Source: Bacteroidota bacterium (GTDB lineage: Bacteria > Bacteroidota > Bacteroidia > UKL13-3). Taken from it: 64,000 nt of DNA. The notes beneath the pieces were generated by a model. The model was not told where the DNA came from and made no database searches. It worked only from the letters and a program-made list of their open reading frames with translations. The position numbers were made by a program, and so were the translations under genes. The DNA is taken from contig JAAFJM010000001.1 in the NCBI GenBank assembly GCA_013298895.1, positions 186,001 through 250,000 of the forward strand. Reading direction: 5' to 3'. Numbering within the stretch: position 1 is the first letter of the stretch; each line of letters begins with the position of its first letter. This document shows, piece by piece, positions 53,970-64,000 of this stretch.

Positions 53970-54947
53970 TTACTTTTTTTTCACAAATAAAATCAAGCTA
54001 CTTATTAAACCTAAGGCAATTAATAAAACCATTTGTGCTCCATGCACCATGGTGGCATATGCTACCCCATCGGCTGAGGCCACACCAAAAAGTAATAAAC
54101 TTTGGCTAATAAAATAATGGTAAGTTCCTGCTCCTGCTCCCGGTGCTGGTAATGCCACACCTATAGAACCAATTGCAAATACTGTTAAGCATGCTGCAAA
54201 GTTTAAATGTTCAGTGCTTTGCAATGCAAAAAAGCAGAAATACATCATTAATATGTAACAAGCCCAAATACTAATTGACAGAAATACAAATAAATATGGT
54301 TTTTTTACATTTTTGATGCTCAATAAACCATCGGTAAAGCCTTTTAAGACGCCTAATATTTTGGTAAATAAAGGATGCGATTTTATTTTATTGCGAAGCA
54401 CAAAAGCTACCGCAGCTAAAATTATAATTAAACCCAATAAAATCCATTTGATTGGAAAGCTATTGGAGGCAGCTTGCGTTTGGTTATTGGCTAAAGCTTT
54501 TTGAATAAAATCCCAAATTAGATTAAACTGAATTAGGAAAACCAAACCCAATAAAAACAGCATGATGATTACATCGAAAATGCGCTCAGTAACTACACTT
54601 CCCAACGATTTTTCAACTGGTAAATTATCTGATTTGTTTAAACTGGCACAGCGAGCAACTTCGCCAGCACGCGGAATAAAATAATTCATCATATAGCCAA
54701 TTAATACGGCATAAAAACTGTTACTGGTTTTTATTTTGTAATTCATGGCATCGTACATCAATACCGCGCGGTATGCTCGCAACCAATGGCTAAATATAGA
54801 AACTAGAAGGCCAACGCTTAACCACCATAAATTGGCAGTTGCAATTTTTTGCCAAAGTTCGGCCCAATTTTGGTCCTTAAAAACGTAATACATAAACCCG
54901 CCACCTACTAAAAGAATGACTAAATATTGAATTACCTTTTTAAGCAT
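53970..54947 (-). CDS. Flippase-like membrane protein, LPG synthase TM family
   Basis: A 325-residue polytopic inner-membrane protein of the lysylphosphatidylglycerol synthase TM family (the flippase-like part, without the synthetase domain). Motifs are LRAYRAVLMYDAMNYKI, MMNYFIPRAGEVARC and GSIGVALPAPGAGAGTYHYF. It may move a lipid-linked substrate. It lies 4 bp after panD and is probably cotranscribed with it, a pairing I believe is common in Bacteroidota. Confidence 0.85.
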   Translation of the reverse strand: MLKKVIQYLVILLVGGGFMYYVFKDQNWAELWQKIATANLWWLSVGLLVSIFSHWLRAYRAVLMYDAMNYKIKTSNSFYAVLIGYMMNYFIPRAGEVARCASLNKSDNLPVEKSLGSVVTERIFDVIIMLFLLGLVFLIQFNLIWDFIQKALANNQTQAASNSFPIKWILLGLIIILAAVAFVLRNKIKSHPLFTKILGVLKGFTDGLLSIKNVKKPYLFVFLSISIWACYILMMYFCFFALQSTEHLNFAACLTVFAIGSIGVALPAPGAGAGTYHYFISQSLLLFGVASADGVAYATMVHGAQMVLLIALGLISSLILFVKKK

Positions 54948-54951
54948 TTAA

Positions 54952-55299
54952 TTAGTTTAATTTGTTATTGTGGTCGGTGTAAACGGCAATAGGTTGGTAT
55001 TTTTTTGCCTCTTCAAAATCCATGCTGCAATACGATATAATAATAACAGGATCGCCAACAGCAGCCTTGCGAGCCGCAGGTCCGTTAAGGCAAATCATGC
55101 CTGAACCTCTTTCGCCTTTTATAATGTAAGTTTCTAAGCGTTCGCCATTGTTTACATTAACTACTTGAACTTTTTCGTTTTCTATCATATTGGCTGCATC
55201 CATCAAATCTTCGTCAATAGATATGCTGCCTACGTAATGCAACTCTGTTTGCGTAACTTTTACGCGGTGTATTTTTGATTTTAATAATTGTATTTGCAT
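54952..55299 (-). CDS. panD: Aspartate 1-decarboxylase
   Basis: A 115-residue pyruvoyl-dependent enzyme that makes beta-alanine for pantothenate and CoA. The self-cleavage site G24-S25 (YVGSISID) and the conserved [20 protein letters not shown] segment are intact. The start residues [17 protein letters not shown] are typical. It heads a two-gene minus-strand transcript with the flippase-like gene. Confidence 0.95.
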   Translation of the reverse strand: MQIQLLKSKIHRVKVTQTELHYVGSISIDEDLMDAANMIENEKVQVVNVNNGERLETYIIKGERGSGMICLNGPAARKAAVGDPVIIISYCSMDFEEAKKYQPIAVYTDHNNKLN

Positions 55300-55871
55300 A
55301 GCAATAATTCTGGCGCAAAGCTAAATCAATTTAATTGATATGCCAAAAAATAAGGAATTTAGCTTGAAAGTTTATTTTGAATGAAGGGTTTTGAAATTAG
55401 TTAACACAGGGACAAGGCAAAAAAATCTTAATCCATGTCCCCTAATGCTTTTGCATTAAGCTAAGGAAAACTCCAAAGGAGTTTAATATTAATAGCCACC
55501 AGTGAAACTGGTGGTAACAAGTATGGATAAACACACCAAAAATCCCTCAAAATTTGCGCAAAGCTGAAGGCTTTGCGCAAATTTTGAGGGATTTTTTAAA
55601 ACAGGTTGCGTTCATTTTTCAACGGGTTAATCCCGATTGCAATCGGGACTGTTGTTACAAAAGTATCGTTCCTACGGAACTATAAGTTATATAGATGTTT
55701 ACATGAATAAACCATAAATTAAGTTGAAGACAATGCGAATGCTTTTGGGCTTAGAGTGGCCTGCTTTTGATGCATTGGGATTACCGACCTCACGCACATC
55801 GCTAATGGAAAAATCAAAATATTAATTTCGACTTTAATTATTTGTTTTCAGGCTCGCAGTGAAAGCAAAAT
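55300..55871. repeat. Gene-free region with a cluster of six hairpins
   Basis: No gene is visible. Between 55443 and 55680 lie six perfect or near-perfect inverted repeats: TAATGC/GCATTA (55443-55458), AAACTCC/GGAGTTT (55468-55484), CCACCAGT/ACTGGTGG (55496-55514), a 27-bp perfect stem with a 5-nt loop (55538-55596), the 18-nt palindrome TCCCGATTG/CAATCGGGA (55631-55648), and GTTCC/GGAAC (55668-55680). The last two types are common dispersed palindromes in Bacteroidota. The long stem may be a terminator or small mobile repeat. A transcript through the region would be strongly folded. Confidence 0.7.
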
Positions 55872-57407
55872 TTACAATTCCTCCAAATGGTTTAAATAAT
55901 AATCAGCTTGGGCTAATGTTTTTTGTTTTTCATCGGTTGCCATTCGGTTTAACACATTGTACATCATACCAATGCGGTTGTTTTTTTCGAGCAATGGACG
56001 ATTGCGTTCATAAAAATGCCAATACAAACTATTAAACGGACAAGCATTTTTGGCATATTTTAGTTTTTTGTCATAGTGGCAATTACCACAGTAATCGCTC
56101 ATTTTATCAATATAATTGGCAGATGAAATATAAGGTTTGCTACCCACAATTCCTCCATCGGCAAACTGACTCATACCGCGCGTATTGGTAATTTCAACCC
56201 ATTGAATGGCATCAATATAAATACCTAAATACCAATTATCTACCTCACTTGGATCAATGCCTGCCAAAAGTGTAAAATTGCCAGTTACCATCAAACGCTG
56301 AATGTGATGCGCATAAGCATTATCCAAACTGTTTTGAACAGCATTTTTCACACAATTCATTTTGGAATTGCCTGTCCAAAAATATTCGGGAAGTTTGGTT
56401 TGGTGGTTAAAATAATTGAGGGTTTCGTATTCAGGCATTTTCCACCAATAAATTCCGCGCATGTACTCGCGCCAACCAATTATTTGCCTCACAAATCCTT
56501 CAATTTGCGATAATGAAATCAATGCGGGTTTGGCCAACCAAGCTGCAATACATTTTTGAACCACATATAATGGCGAAATGAGTTTGATATTTAAAGCAAA
56601 CGACAACCTTGAATGAAAAAGCAATTGCGCTTTTTGGCTCATTGCATCTTGAAATTGACCAAAATAAGGCAGCGAATGTTGGATAAAATAATCTAAAATG
56701 GTATTGGCTTGTTCTAAGTTTATTGGCCAGTTAAATTCCTTCGCGTTTATATTGCCAAAATACTTGGCTCCGCTAACTTTAACTTCCTCAAAAATACTTT
56801 CTAAATTGTTCGAAATGGCGTTGTGTTTTGGTTCGATTGGAGTGCCTTTCCATTTATTGCGGTTATCTGCGTCATAATTCCATTTGCCACCAATTGGTTT
56901 TCCATCAGGCTCTAATAAAATATTGTATTGCTTGCGCATTTGGCGGTAAAAAGTTTCCATTAAAATTTGTTTTTTACCTTCAAAAAGTTTTGCTACCGTG
57001 TCTCGTTCACTTAAAAAATGTTCGGTATTGGCCACAGAATATGGAATGTTTAATTTGCTACAAAAGTCCTTTAATTGTTCATCTAATCGGTATTCGTCAG
57101 GTAGTTGGTATTCAAATTGTTCAATATTATTTTCATGGATAATTTGTAAAATATTATTGGTAAGCGATTGGGTGTTTTTAGCATCATTTATTTTATAATA
57201 AACTACTGTATGCCCTGCCTTTTCTAAACTTTGGGCAAAGTGGCGCATAGCTGCAAAAAAGCCAACTATTTTTTGAATATGATGTGTTACATAATCGGTT
57301 TCTTGCCTCATTTCAAAAAGGCAAAAAATGGTATTATCATTTACAATTTTAAACCACGAATGGTCCAAATTTAATTGATCGCCAAGTATCAGTTTAAGTG
57401 TTTTCAC
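55872..57407 (-). CDS. Fe-S bacterial cryptochrome/photolyase
   Basis: A 511-residue photolyase-related protein (FeS-BCP, PhrB type). The N-terminal domain begins LKLILGDQLNLDHSWF. The FAD-binding helical domain contains GFVRQIIGWREYMRGIYWW and TNTRGMSQFADGG. The C-terminal cysteines in DYCGNCHYDKKLKYAKNACPFNSLYW, with others upstream, can ligate the 4Fe-4S cluster. Characterised members repair (6-4) photoproducts using light. It is transcribed alone, downstream of the hairpin cluster region. Confidence 0.92.
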   Translation of the reverse strand: MKTLKLILGDQLNLDHSWFKIVNDNTIFCLFEMRQETDYVTHHIQKIVGFFAAMRHFAQSLEKAGHTVVYYKINDAKNTQSLTNNILQIIHENNIEQFEYQLPDEYRLDEQLKDFCSKLNIPYSVANTEHFLSERDTVAKLFEGKKQILMETFYRQMRKQYNILLEPDGKPIGGKWNYDADNRNKWKGTPIEPKHNAISNNLESIFEEVKVSGAKYFGNINAKEFNWPINLEQANTILDYFIQHSLPYFGQFQDAMSQKAQLLFHSRLSFALNIKLISPLYVVQKCIAAWLAKPALISLSQIEGFVRQIIGWREYMRGIYWWKMPEYETLNYFNHQTKLPEYFWTGNSKMNCVKNAVQNSLDNAYAHHIQRLMVTGNFTLLAGIDPSEVDNWYLGIYIDAIQWVEITNTRGMSQFADGGIVGSKPYISSANYIDKMSDYCGNCHYDKKLKYAKNACPFNSLYWHFYERNRPLLEKNNRIGMMYNVLNRMATDEKQKTLAQADYYLNHLEEL

Positions 57408-57464
57408 ACAGATTTAAACTTAATTTTGGAGTTAATGTTTTTAGTAAAATTTCCGTTGGCTAAA

Positions 57465-58124
57465 TTAACCTAAAATAGCTCTATTTAAAAAATCGTTCAA
57501 AGGTTTCATGGCCTTAAATGCGCTTTGGCATTGGCTCAATAATTCTTTTTCGGTTAATCCTTTGTCTTTAATGGGCAAATAGGCTAAAAAACCTTTGTGC
57601 TTGATAAATTCAATGGCAAGGTTTTCGGCATCATAACCTTTTGGTGGACGTTGTAATTTATCGCCAGTTAAAGTACCAAAATGTTTTACAAAATTTTTGT
57701 GTTCAATAATGCCTTTAAATTCTTCAAAATTATAATCAATCTCTTGTCTAATGGCGGCCAATTTATCTGGCATAGGTTGGTAAGAACCTCCAGCTATAAA
57801 GCATTCGCCTGGTTGTATGTGAACATAGTATCCGCAAAAGTCGGCTGCTTTGCCACCTTTGCTTAAACTAATTCCAAAGTTATTTTTATATGGATTTTTA
57901 TTAGCGGAAAAACGCACATCTCTATTAATTCTAAAAATACATTTTTTAGGATCTAAATCGGCCATTTCAGGGTCAAAGGCTGCTGTTTGGGTTATTAAAT
58001 TCGATACCAACTCAAGCCAATCTTTACGCAATTTTTCATATTCAGGTCGGTTTAAATCAAACCAATCTTTGTTATTGTTTTTTTGTAAATTATTTAGAAA
58101 ACCTAAAAGCGCTTGTACATCCAT
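57465..58124 (-). CDS. DUF2461 protein
   Basis: A 219-residue soluble protein of the DUF2461 family. Signatures are FLNNLQKNNNKDWFDLNRPEYEK, FRINRDVRFSANKNPYKNNFG and GYYVHIQPGECFIAGGSYQP, each of normal spacing. The function of the family is not established. Confidence 0.9.
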   Translation of the reverse strand: MDVQALLGFLNNLQKNNNKDWFDLNRPEYEKLRKDWLELVSNLITQTAAFDPEMADLDPKKCIFRINRDVRFSANKNPYKNNFGISLSKGGKAADFCGYYVHIQPGECFIAGGSYQPMPDKLAAIRQEIDYNFEEFKGIIEHKNFVKHFGTLTGDKLQRPPKGYDAENLAIEFIKHKGFLAYLPIKDKGLTEKELLSQCQSAFKAMKPLNDFLNRAILG

Positions 58125-58205
58125 TTTTTAGTAATTAAAATTCAATATTATAAAATATCAAATAAACGAAACAGAAAATTGTTTGAATGGGGGGAATTAT
58201 TGCTA

Positions 58206-58676
58206 TTAAATCTTCTTTCTACGGGTTAAAAATTGTTTATAAGCAAATAAACTTATAAAATAAACCACCAAACCAATTGGAATACAAATAACTAGCCAAC
58301 CTAAAATGGCTGAAATTTGTGAATTTAGCAATGAAATTATTTTTTGTAAAAAGGCACTTTGGGCAAATAATTCAATTTCTAATTTAATTACTTCAGTTTT
58401 AAATAAGTTGATACTAAAATAGTTGCCTAATTGGTAAAACGGCACCAACAATATTAATTGTAAAGGCGCAACTAACCAATTGACCAATTGAATTACAACA
58501 ATATTTAATTTAAAAATAAAGGCAAAAATAAAACACAAAACAGAGGTTAATCCAATAAAAGGAAACAAGCCTAAAGTTACTCCAAAACTTATTGTTAGCG
58601 CTAGCTGAAAAGGTGTTAATCCGTAAGTGAAAATTTGAATAAATTTGGTTTTAAATTTTTGGAGGAGCTTTTGCAT
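58206..58676 (-). CDS. DUF2062 membrane protein
   Basis: A 156-residue membrane protein of the DUF2062 family: FQLALTISFGVTLGLFPFIG is its glycine/proline-rich first helix, and NWLVAPLQLILLVPFYQLGN the second conserved region. In other bacteria this domain is found alone or fused to glycosyltransferases. The function is unknown. The gene diverges from ligA. Confidence 0.85.
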   Translation of the reverse strand: MQKLLQKFKTKFIQIFTYGLTPFQLALTISFGVTLGLFPFIGLTSVLCFIFAFIFKLNIVVIQLVNWLVAPLQLILLVPFYQLGNYFSINLFKTEVIKLEIELFAQSAFLQKIISLLNSQISAILGWLVICIPIGLVVYFISLFAYKQFLTRRKKI

Positions 58677-58727
58677 GCCGCTAATTTTGGCTCAAAGGTA
58701 AATTGTTTAACATTATTTAATTGATAA

Positions 58728-60866
<2,139 letters not shown>

Positions 60867-60872
60867 GCAAAA

Positions 60873-62147
60873 ATGAAACGTATATTTTTAACATTATTAT
60901 TGTTTAAAACGTTTGGCTTATTAGCGCAAAACGATGTGATTACAGTAAAATTAGATACTTGGGGAAAAGACGATAGGTTTCATAAATACGAAAACACTTT
61001 GGCCTTGTTTAAAGTGCAAGGCGATACCATAAAAAGTTTAGATTTTGAAGACCTAAGACCTGCTGTTGACATAATTATAAAAAAACCTCAAGGTTACAGA
61101 AATTATGCATATGGTTATTTGTTCTTTACAGGTTCTTCAAATTTACTAAATCCAGGTTTTGTAACTGTGTTAGTAGCTGATTACAATACTGTAGCAGCAA
61201 CACTTTGGGTTGATAATAACCAAAATTTTGATTTTACGGATGATGAAAAAAGGACTCTTCCCTATTTTTCTAACAAAGGAATTGAAATAGAAATAGGTGA
61301 TGATAAGAATGGCAAAAACAGAATAGCATTAACAAGAACAATGCTGTTTGGAAAACTTGATTTAAGAAAATACAAAGATGAATACTATAATTATTATTAC
61401 AAGGACAGAACATTTATAGGCCTTGATTACACTTACAGAGAACAGCGATATTTGGCCAAAAGTGGAATAGTAAAACTAAATGATGATAGTTTTAGAATTG
61501 CGCTACATGATGGTAACTCTAATGGTAGATTTAATGATAATGATACCGATAGATTGATTGTAATTAATTATAACGACTCTATTTTTGATACAACAAACGA
61601 CTTGTTTTCAAGTAAATTAAGCTCAGATAAAAAGAATAACTACTTTGAAAAAAATGGTAAAATATTTGAAATAATTGAAGCAGACCCATTGGGGAATTAT
61701 GTGAAAATAAAATTATCAAATAGTGATTTATTATTTGGTAAAATAGCTGTTGGAAAGAAGATACCCAAAGTAAATATTACAACACACAGAGGAGAAAAAA
61801 AGAATTTAAAAAAATTAAGAAAGCATCAAGTATTCATGTATTTTACCTCCTTAACTTCAAAAAACTTTGAAAAGGATACAGCCATTTTACGAAAAATAGC
61901 AGCCATTGATTCATGTAGTATAAGGGTCATAATGTTTTTATACGCCAATAAAAGTTATACTGTAAGAATATTTGGTAGCCAAAGCAAAGCTAATTATACA
62001 ATAGCTTTAGGGCATAAAATATTAAATAAAAAACTTGGAATTAGAGGTTTGCCTCAAACACTTTTGGTGGGCAAACGAAGAAAAGTAATCAAATATGGTA
62101 TTACACCAGAAGAATATTTAAAAACATTGACCCAAACAGCAGATTAA
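60873..62147 (+). CDS. Secreted thioredoxin-fold protein lacking the CxxC motif
   Basis: A 424-residue protein with signal peptide (ending LLAQ). Residues ~25-290 form a domain rich in Asp/Asn (calcium-binding-like DGNSNGRFNDNDTD, VDNNQNFDFTDDE). From about residue 292 a thioredoxin/AhpC-like fold follows: GKKIPKVNITTHRGEKKNLK, then FMYFTSLTSKNFEKD where redox-active family members carry WCxxC, and the cis-Pro region GIRGLPQTLLVGKRRK. With no catalytic cysteines it may be a binding or chaperone-like protein. It follows ligA by 6 bp and precedes the two-component genes. Confidence 0.72.
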   Translation: MKRIFLTLLLFKTFGLLAQNDVITVKLDTWGKDDRFHKYENTLALFKVQGDTIKSLDFEDLRPAVDIIIKKPQGYRNYAYGYLFFTGSSNLLNPGFVTVLVADYNTVAATLWVDNNQNFDFTDDEKRTLPYFSNKGIEIEIGDDKNGKNRIALTRTMLFGKLDLRKYKDEYYNYYYKDRTFIGLDYTYREQRYLAKSGIVKLNDDSFRIALHDGNSNGRFNDNDTDRLIVINYNDSIFDTTNDLFSSKLSSDKKNNYFEKNGKIFEIIEADPLGNYVKIKLSNSDLLFGKIAVGKKIPKVNITTHRGEKKNLKKLRKHQVFMYFTSLTSKNFEKDTAILRKIAAIDSCSIRVIMFLYANKSYTVRIFGSQSKANYTIALGHKILNKKLGIRGLPQTLLVGKRRKVIKYGITPEEYLKTLTQTAD

Positions 62148-62224
62148 AAATAACGTCAAAATAATTCTTTATTAATTCTGTTATAATGCAACGTGTTGAT
62201 ATAGCAATCAGATTAAAAAATAAA

Positions 62225-62905
62225 ATGAAAGTATTAATAGTAGAAGACGAACCTAAAGTTGCCTCGTTTTTAAAACAAGGATTAGAAGAGCAAGCTTTTG
62301 ATGTAACAATAGCTTATGATGGATTTTTTGGTAAAAAAATGGCACTTGATAATTACTACGATGTAATTGTACTTGATTTATTAATTCCATACATTAACGG
62401 AATTGACTTATGTAAACAGTTGAGAACAGAAGGGTTAAAAGCACCTATTTTGATGCTAACAGCTCTTGGAAGTACAGATGATAAGGTGCTTGGACTTGAG
62501 GCTGGTGCCGATGATTATTTGGTTAAGCCATTTGAATTTAGAGAACTTGTAGCGAGATTAAGGGCACTTTGCAATAGATACACGGATAATTTACAAGACC
62601 AAAAAGTTTTGAAATTAGCTGACCTGGAATTAGATTTATACAAAAAAGTGGTTCGCAGAGGTGGAAAAAGTATTGATTTAACGGCCAAAGAATTTAGTTT
62701 ATTAGAGTATTTATTACGCAATAAAAACCGTGTTATATCTCGTGCTGAAATTGCAGAAAAAGTTTGGGATGTGAACTTTGATACAGGTACAAATATTATT
62801 GATGTTTATATTAATTTTCTACGTAAAAAAGTAGATAAAGAATTTTCATTAAAACTCATTTATACAATGGTAGGTATGGGTTATATAATGAAAGAGCCTG
62901 ATTAA
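62225..62905 (+). CDS. OmpR-family DNA-binding response regulator
   Basis: A 226-residue response regulator. The receiver domain starts MKVLIVEDEPKVASFLK, with the acidic pair E7/D8, phosphorylation site D51 (VLDLLIPYI), the conserved Thr in LMLTALGST and the Lys in VKPFEF. The winged-helix output domain follows (LTAKEFSLLEYLLRNKNRVISR ... NIIDVYINFLRKKVD). The frame extends 13 codons upstream, but the start at 62225 gives the standard N-terminus. A histidine kinase gene follows 69 bp later, behind a hairpin. Confidence 0.95.
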   Translation: MKVLIVEDEPKVASFLKQGLEEQAFDVTIAYDGFFGKKMALDNYYDVIVLDLLIPYINGIDLCKQLRTEGLKAPILMLTALGSTDDKVLGLEAGADDYLVKPFEFRELVARLRALCNRYTDNLQDQKVLKLADLELDLYKKVVRRGGKSIDLTAKEFSLLEYLLRNKNRVISRAEIAEKVWDVNFDTGTNIIDVYINFLRKKVDKEFSLKLIYTMVGMGYIMKEPD

Positions 62906-62915
62906 AAGTCATTAA

Positions 62916-62960
62916 AATAATAAAAGCTGCTTAGATTCTAAGTAGCTTTTATTATTTTTA
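62916..62960 (+). terminator. Terminator-like hairpin between regulator and kinase genes
   Basis: A 19-bp stem AATAATAAAAGCTGCTTAG / CTAAGTAGCTTTTATTATT with one G-U pair and a 3-nt loop, followed by TTTTA. It lies between two genes expected to be cotranscribed, so it may attenuate kinase expression relative to the regulator. Confidence 0.75.
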
Positions 62961-62974
62961 CCCAAAAGATATTT

Positions 62975-64000
62975 ATGAATATAAAAAATGTACTTACATT
63001 AAAGTTTACAGGAATAATATCTGTTTTATTGGTATTGTTTTCAATATTTATTTTTAAATTTTCCAACTCATACAGGGAAACAACATTTAATGAAAGGTTA
63101 AAAGCTTCAACAGAAAATATATTATTTAAGATTTTAGACTCTAATAAAGTAAATAAAGAACTTGTGCAATTATGTTTTGAACACAATCTAAATATATTCC
63201 CCAAACAAATACTGCTAATTTATGAAGAAAATGGCTCTATTTTTTTTAAATCTAAGGATATTGAACCAGCAATTGATACATTTCTCAAAGAAGAACTTAA
63301 GTTAAAAAATGAGATAAACTTTGTAAAATCAGACAATGTTTATGTGGCATACAATTATTTGCACAAAGGTAGGACTTTCACTGTAATTACATCGGCAATT
63401 GATGAGGTTGGAAGCCTTAAAATGGAAGCTTTAGAAATTAGTTTAGTAACCTTAGTAATACTTGGAATTGCTATTACTATTTTTTTAGGCAGGTATTTTG
63501 CTGAACAAGCACTAAATCCTATTAAAGAAGTAATCAACCAAGTTGAAAAAATATCAGAAACTAATTTGTTTGAAAGGGTAGATGAAGGAAACGGGAAAGA
63601 TGAAATTGCCAAATTGGCTATTACGTTTAATCAAGTTTTAGATAGATTGGAAAACTCTTTTAAACTCCAAAAAACCTTTGTATCAAATGCCTCACATGAG
63701 TTTAGAACACCATTAACTGTTATGAAAGGTCAGATAGAAGTTTTGTTATTACAACCTAGAACAACAGAAACGTATATAAAAACATTTGCATCACTTCTAG
63801 ATGATATCAATAATCAAATTAATTTAATTAACGGTCTAGCCAATTTAGCAAGTGCAAATGCCAATTTCCCAAATACTAGTTATGAAAATATTAATATAAT
63901 TGACTTGCTAGATGATTGTGTTACTGAATTGGCAAAAAACAAAAAGTACAATGTAATTCTTAATATTAATGATATTTTAGAGAATGAAAGTACCTTATTT
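62975..64000 (+). CDS. Sensor histidine kinase, cut by the window end
   Basis: The first 342 codons of a two-component sensor kinase. A signal-anchor helix (residues ~10-28) is followed by a periplasmic sensor segment, a second membrane helix (residues ~160-178), a HAMP domain, and the HisKA dimerisation box SNASHEFRTPLTVMKG with the phospho-accepting His at residue 241. The ATPase domain lies beyond the window. It is the probable partner of the regulator just upstream. No ligand can be inferred. Confidence 0.93.
   Translation, partial: MNIKNVLTLKFTGIISVLLVLFSIFIFKFSNSYRETTFNERLKASTENILFKILDSNKVNKELVQLCFEHNLNIFPKQILLIYEENGSIFFKSKDIEPAIDTFLKEELKLKNEINFVKSDNVYVAYNYLHKGRTFTVITSAIDEVGSLKMEALEISLVTLVILGIAITIFLGRYFAEQALNPIKEVINQVEKISETNLFERVDEGNGKDEIAKLAITFNQVLDRLENSFKLQKTFVSNASHEFRTPLTVMKGQIEVLLLQPRTTETYIKTFASLLDDINNQINLINGLANLASANANFPNTSYENINIIDLLDDCVTELAKNKKYNVILNINDILENESTLF

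Noticed and set aside
55443-55680. CRISPR array or tandem repeat array
   Set aside because: The hairpins differ from each other in sequence and spacing; there is no repeated unit.
55733-55825. A 30-codon frame (MRMLLGLEWPAFDALG...)
   Set aside because: No overlap with or coupling to a neighbour, no recognised family, and it lies in a repeat-rich spacer.
62186-62224. Upstream start of the response regulator
   Set aside because: The 13 extra residues precede the standard MKVLIVEDE start of the receiver domain and are not family-like.

Overview
The window is an AT-rich chromosomal segment of a Bacteroidota bacterium, probably an environmental member of the Chitinophagales, Sphingobacteriales or Flavobacteriales type. 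The evidence is five secreted proteins ending in type IX secretion (T9SS) type A sorting domains, a SprE/PorW-like T9SS lipoprotein, short signal peptides ending in AQ, a promoter of the TTG-N19-TAnnTTTG type, and Bacteroidota-specific families (DUF3127, DUF4465, DUF5522, DUF6913). No rRNA, tRNA or CRISPR array was seen.

Layout. 1-12.9 kb: housekeeping and envelope genes (LUD-domain Fe-S protein, RelA/SpoT, TatC, RpiB, OMP and OmpA lipoprotein, a large unrecognised protein, a frameshifted DinB gene, and a mutL-rhomboid-rhomboid operon on the minus strand). 13.0-19.3 kb: a vitamin B12 uptake locus with a promoter, a cobalamin riboswitch, a BtuB-like TonB receptor, two T9SS-secreted surface proteins and a BtuG-like beta-propeller lipoprotein. 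19.4-22.9 kb: a secreted M6 metalloprotease and the primary sigma factor. 23-30.2 kb: small lipoproteins and a minus-strand four-gene operon (T9SS protein, lipase-like hydrolase, PQQ-type propeller lipoprotein, beta-barrel-like protein), preceded by an apparently structured RNA leader. 30.7-32.7 kb: YyaL/DUF255 protein. 32.7-36.85 kb: an accessory island. 36.9-46 kb: DUF3127 protein, FAD reductase, DUF6913, OMP, WaaA, a T9SS protein, Dxs and HutU. 46-55.3 kb: small secreted proteins, PBP1A with SprE, a heptose-P adenylyltransferase, a hydrolase, a flippase-like membrane protein and PanD. 55.9-64 kb: Fe-S photolyase, DUF2461, DUF2062, LigA, a thioredoxin-fold protein lacking its cysteines, and a two-component system cut by the window end.

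The most interesting part is the island at 32.7-36.85 kb. Two unrelated cargo genes, a TIR-domain protein and an orphan, are each framed by the same ~185 bp upstream module (with a conserved TAGTTTTG promoter-like box) and the same downstream module. Each downstream module runs into a copy of the 3' end of the neighbouring yyaL gene, and the palindromic repeat that follows yyaL is also present at the far edge. An SDR gene sits between the two units. This looks like a modular gene-capture site. The TIR protein ends in DDLPF, exactly like the SSB-like DUF3127 protein encoded just beyond the island, so it may use an SSB-type C-terminal docking peptide. This is a possible undescribed link between a TIR NADase effector and DNA-replication or repair surveillance.

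Other structures worth checking: the pseudoknot-like leader at 30.24-30.41 kb, a six-hairpin intergenic cluster at 55.44-55.68 kb, and a 65 bp direct repeat pair around a second copy of the rpoD terminator at 24.19-24.37 kb.
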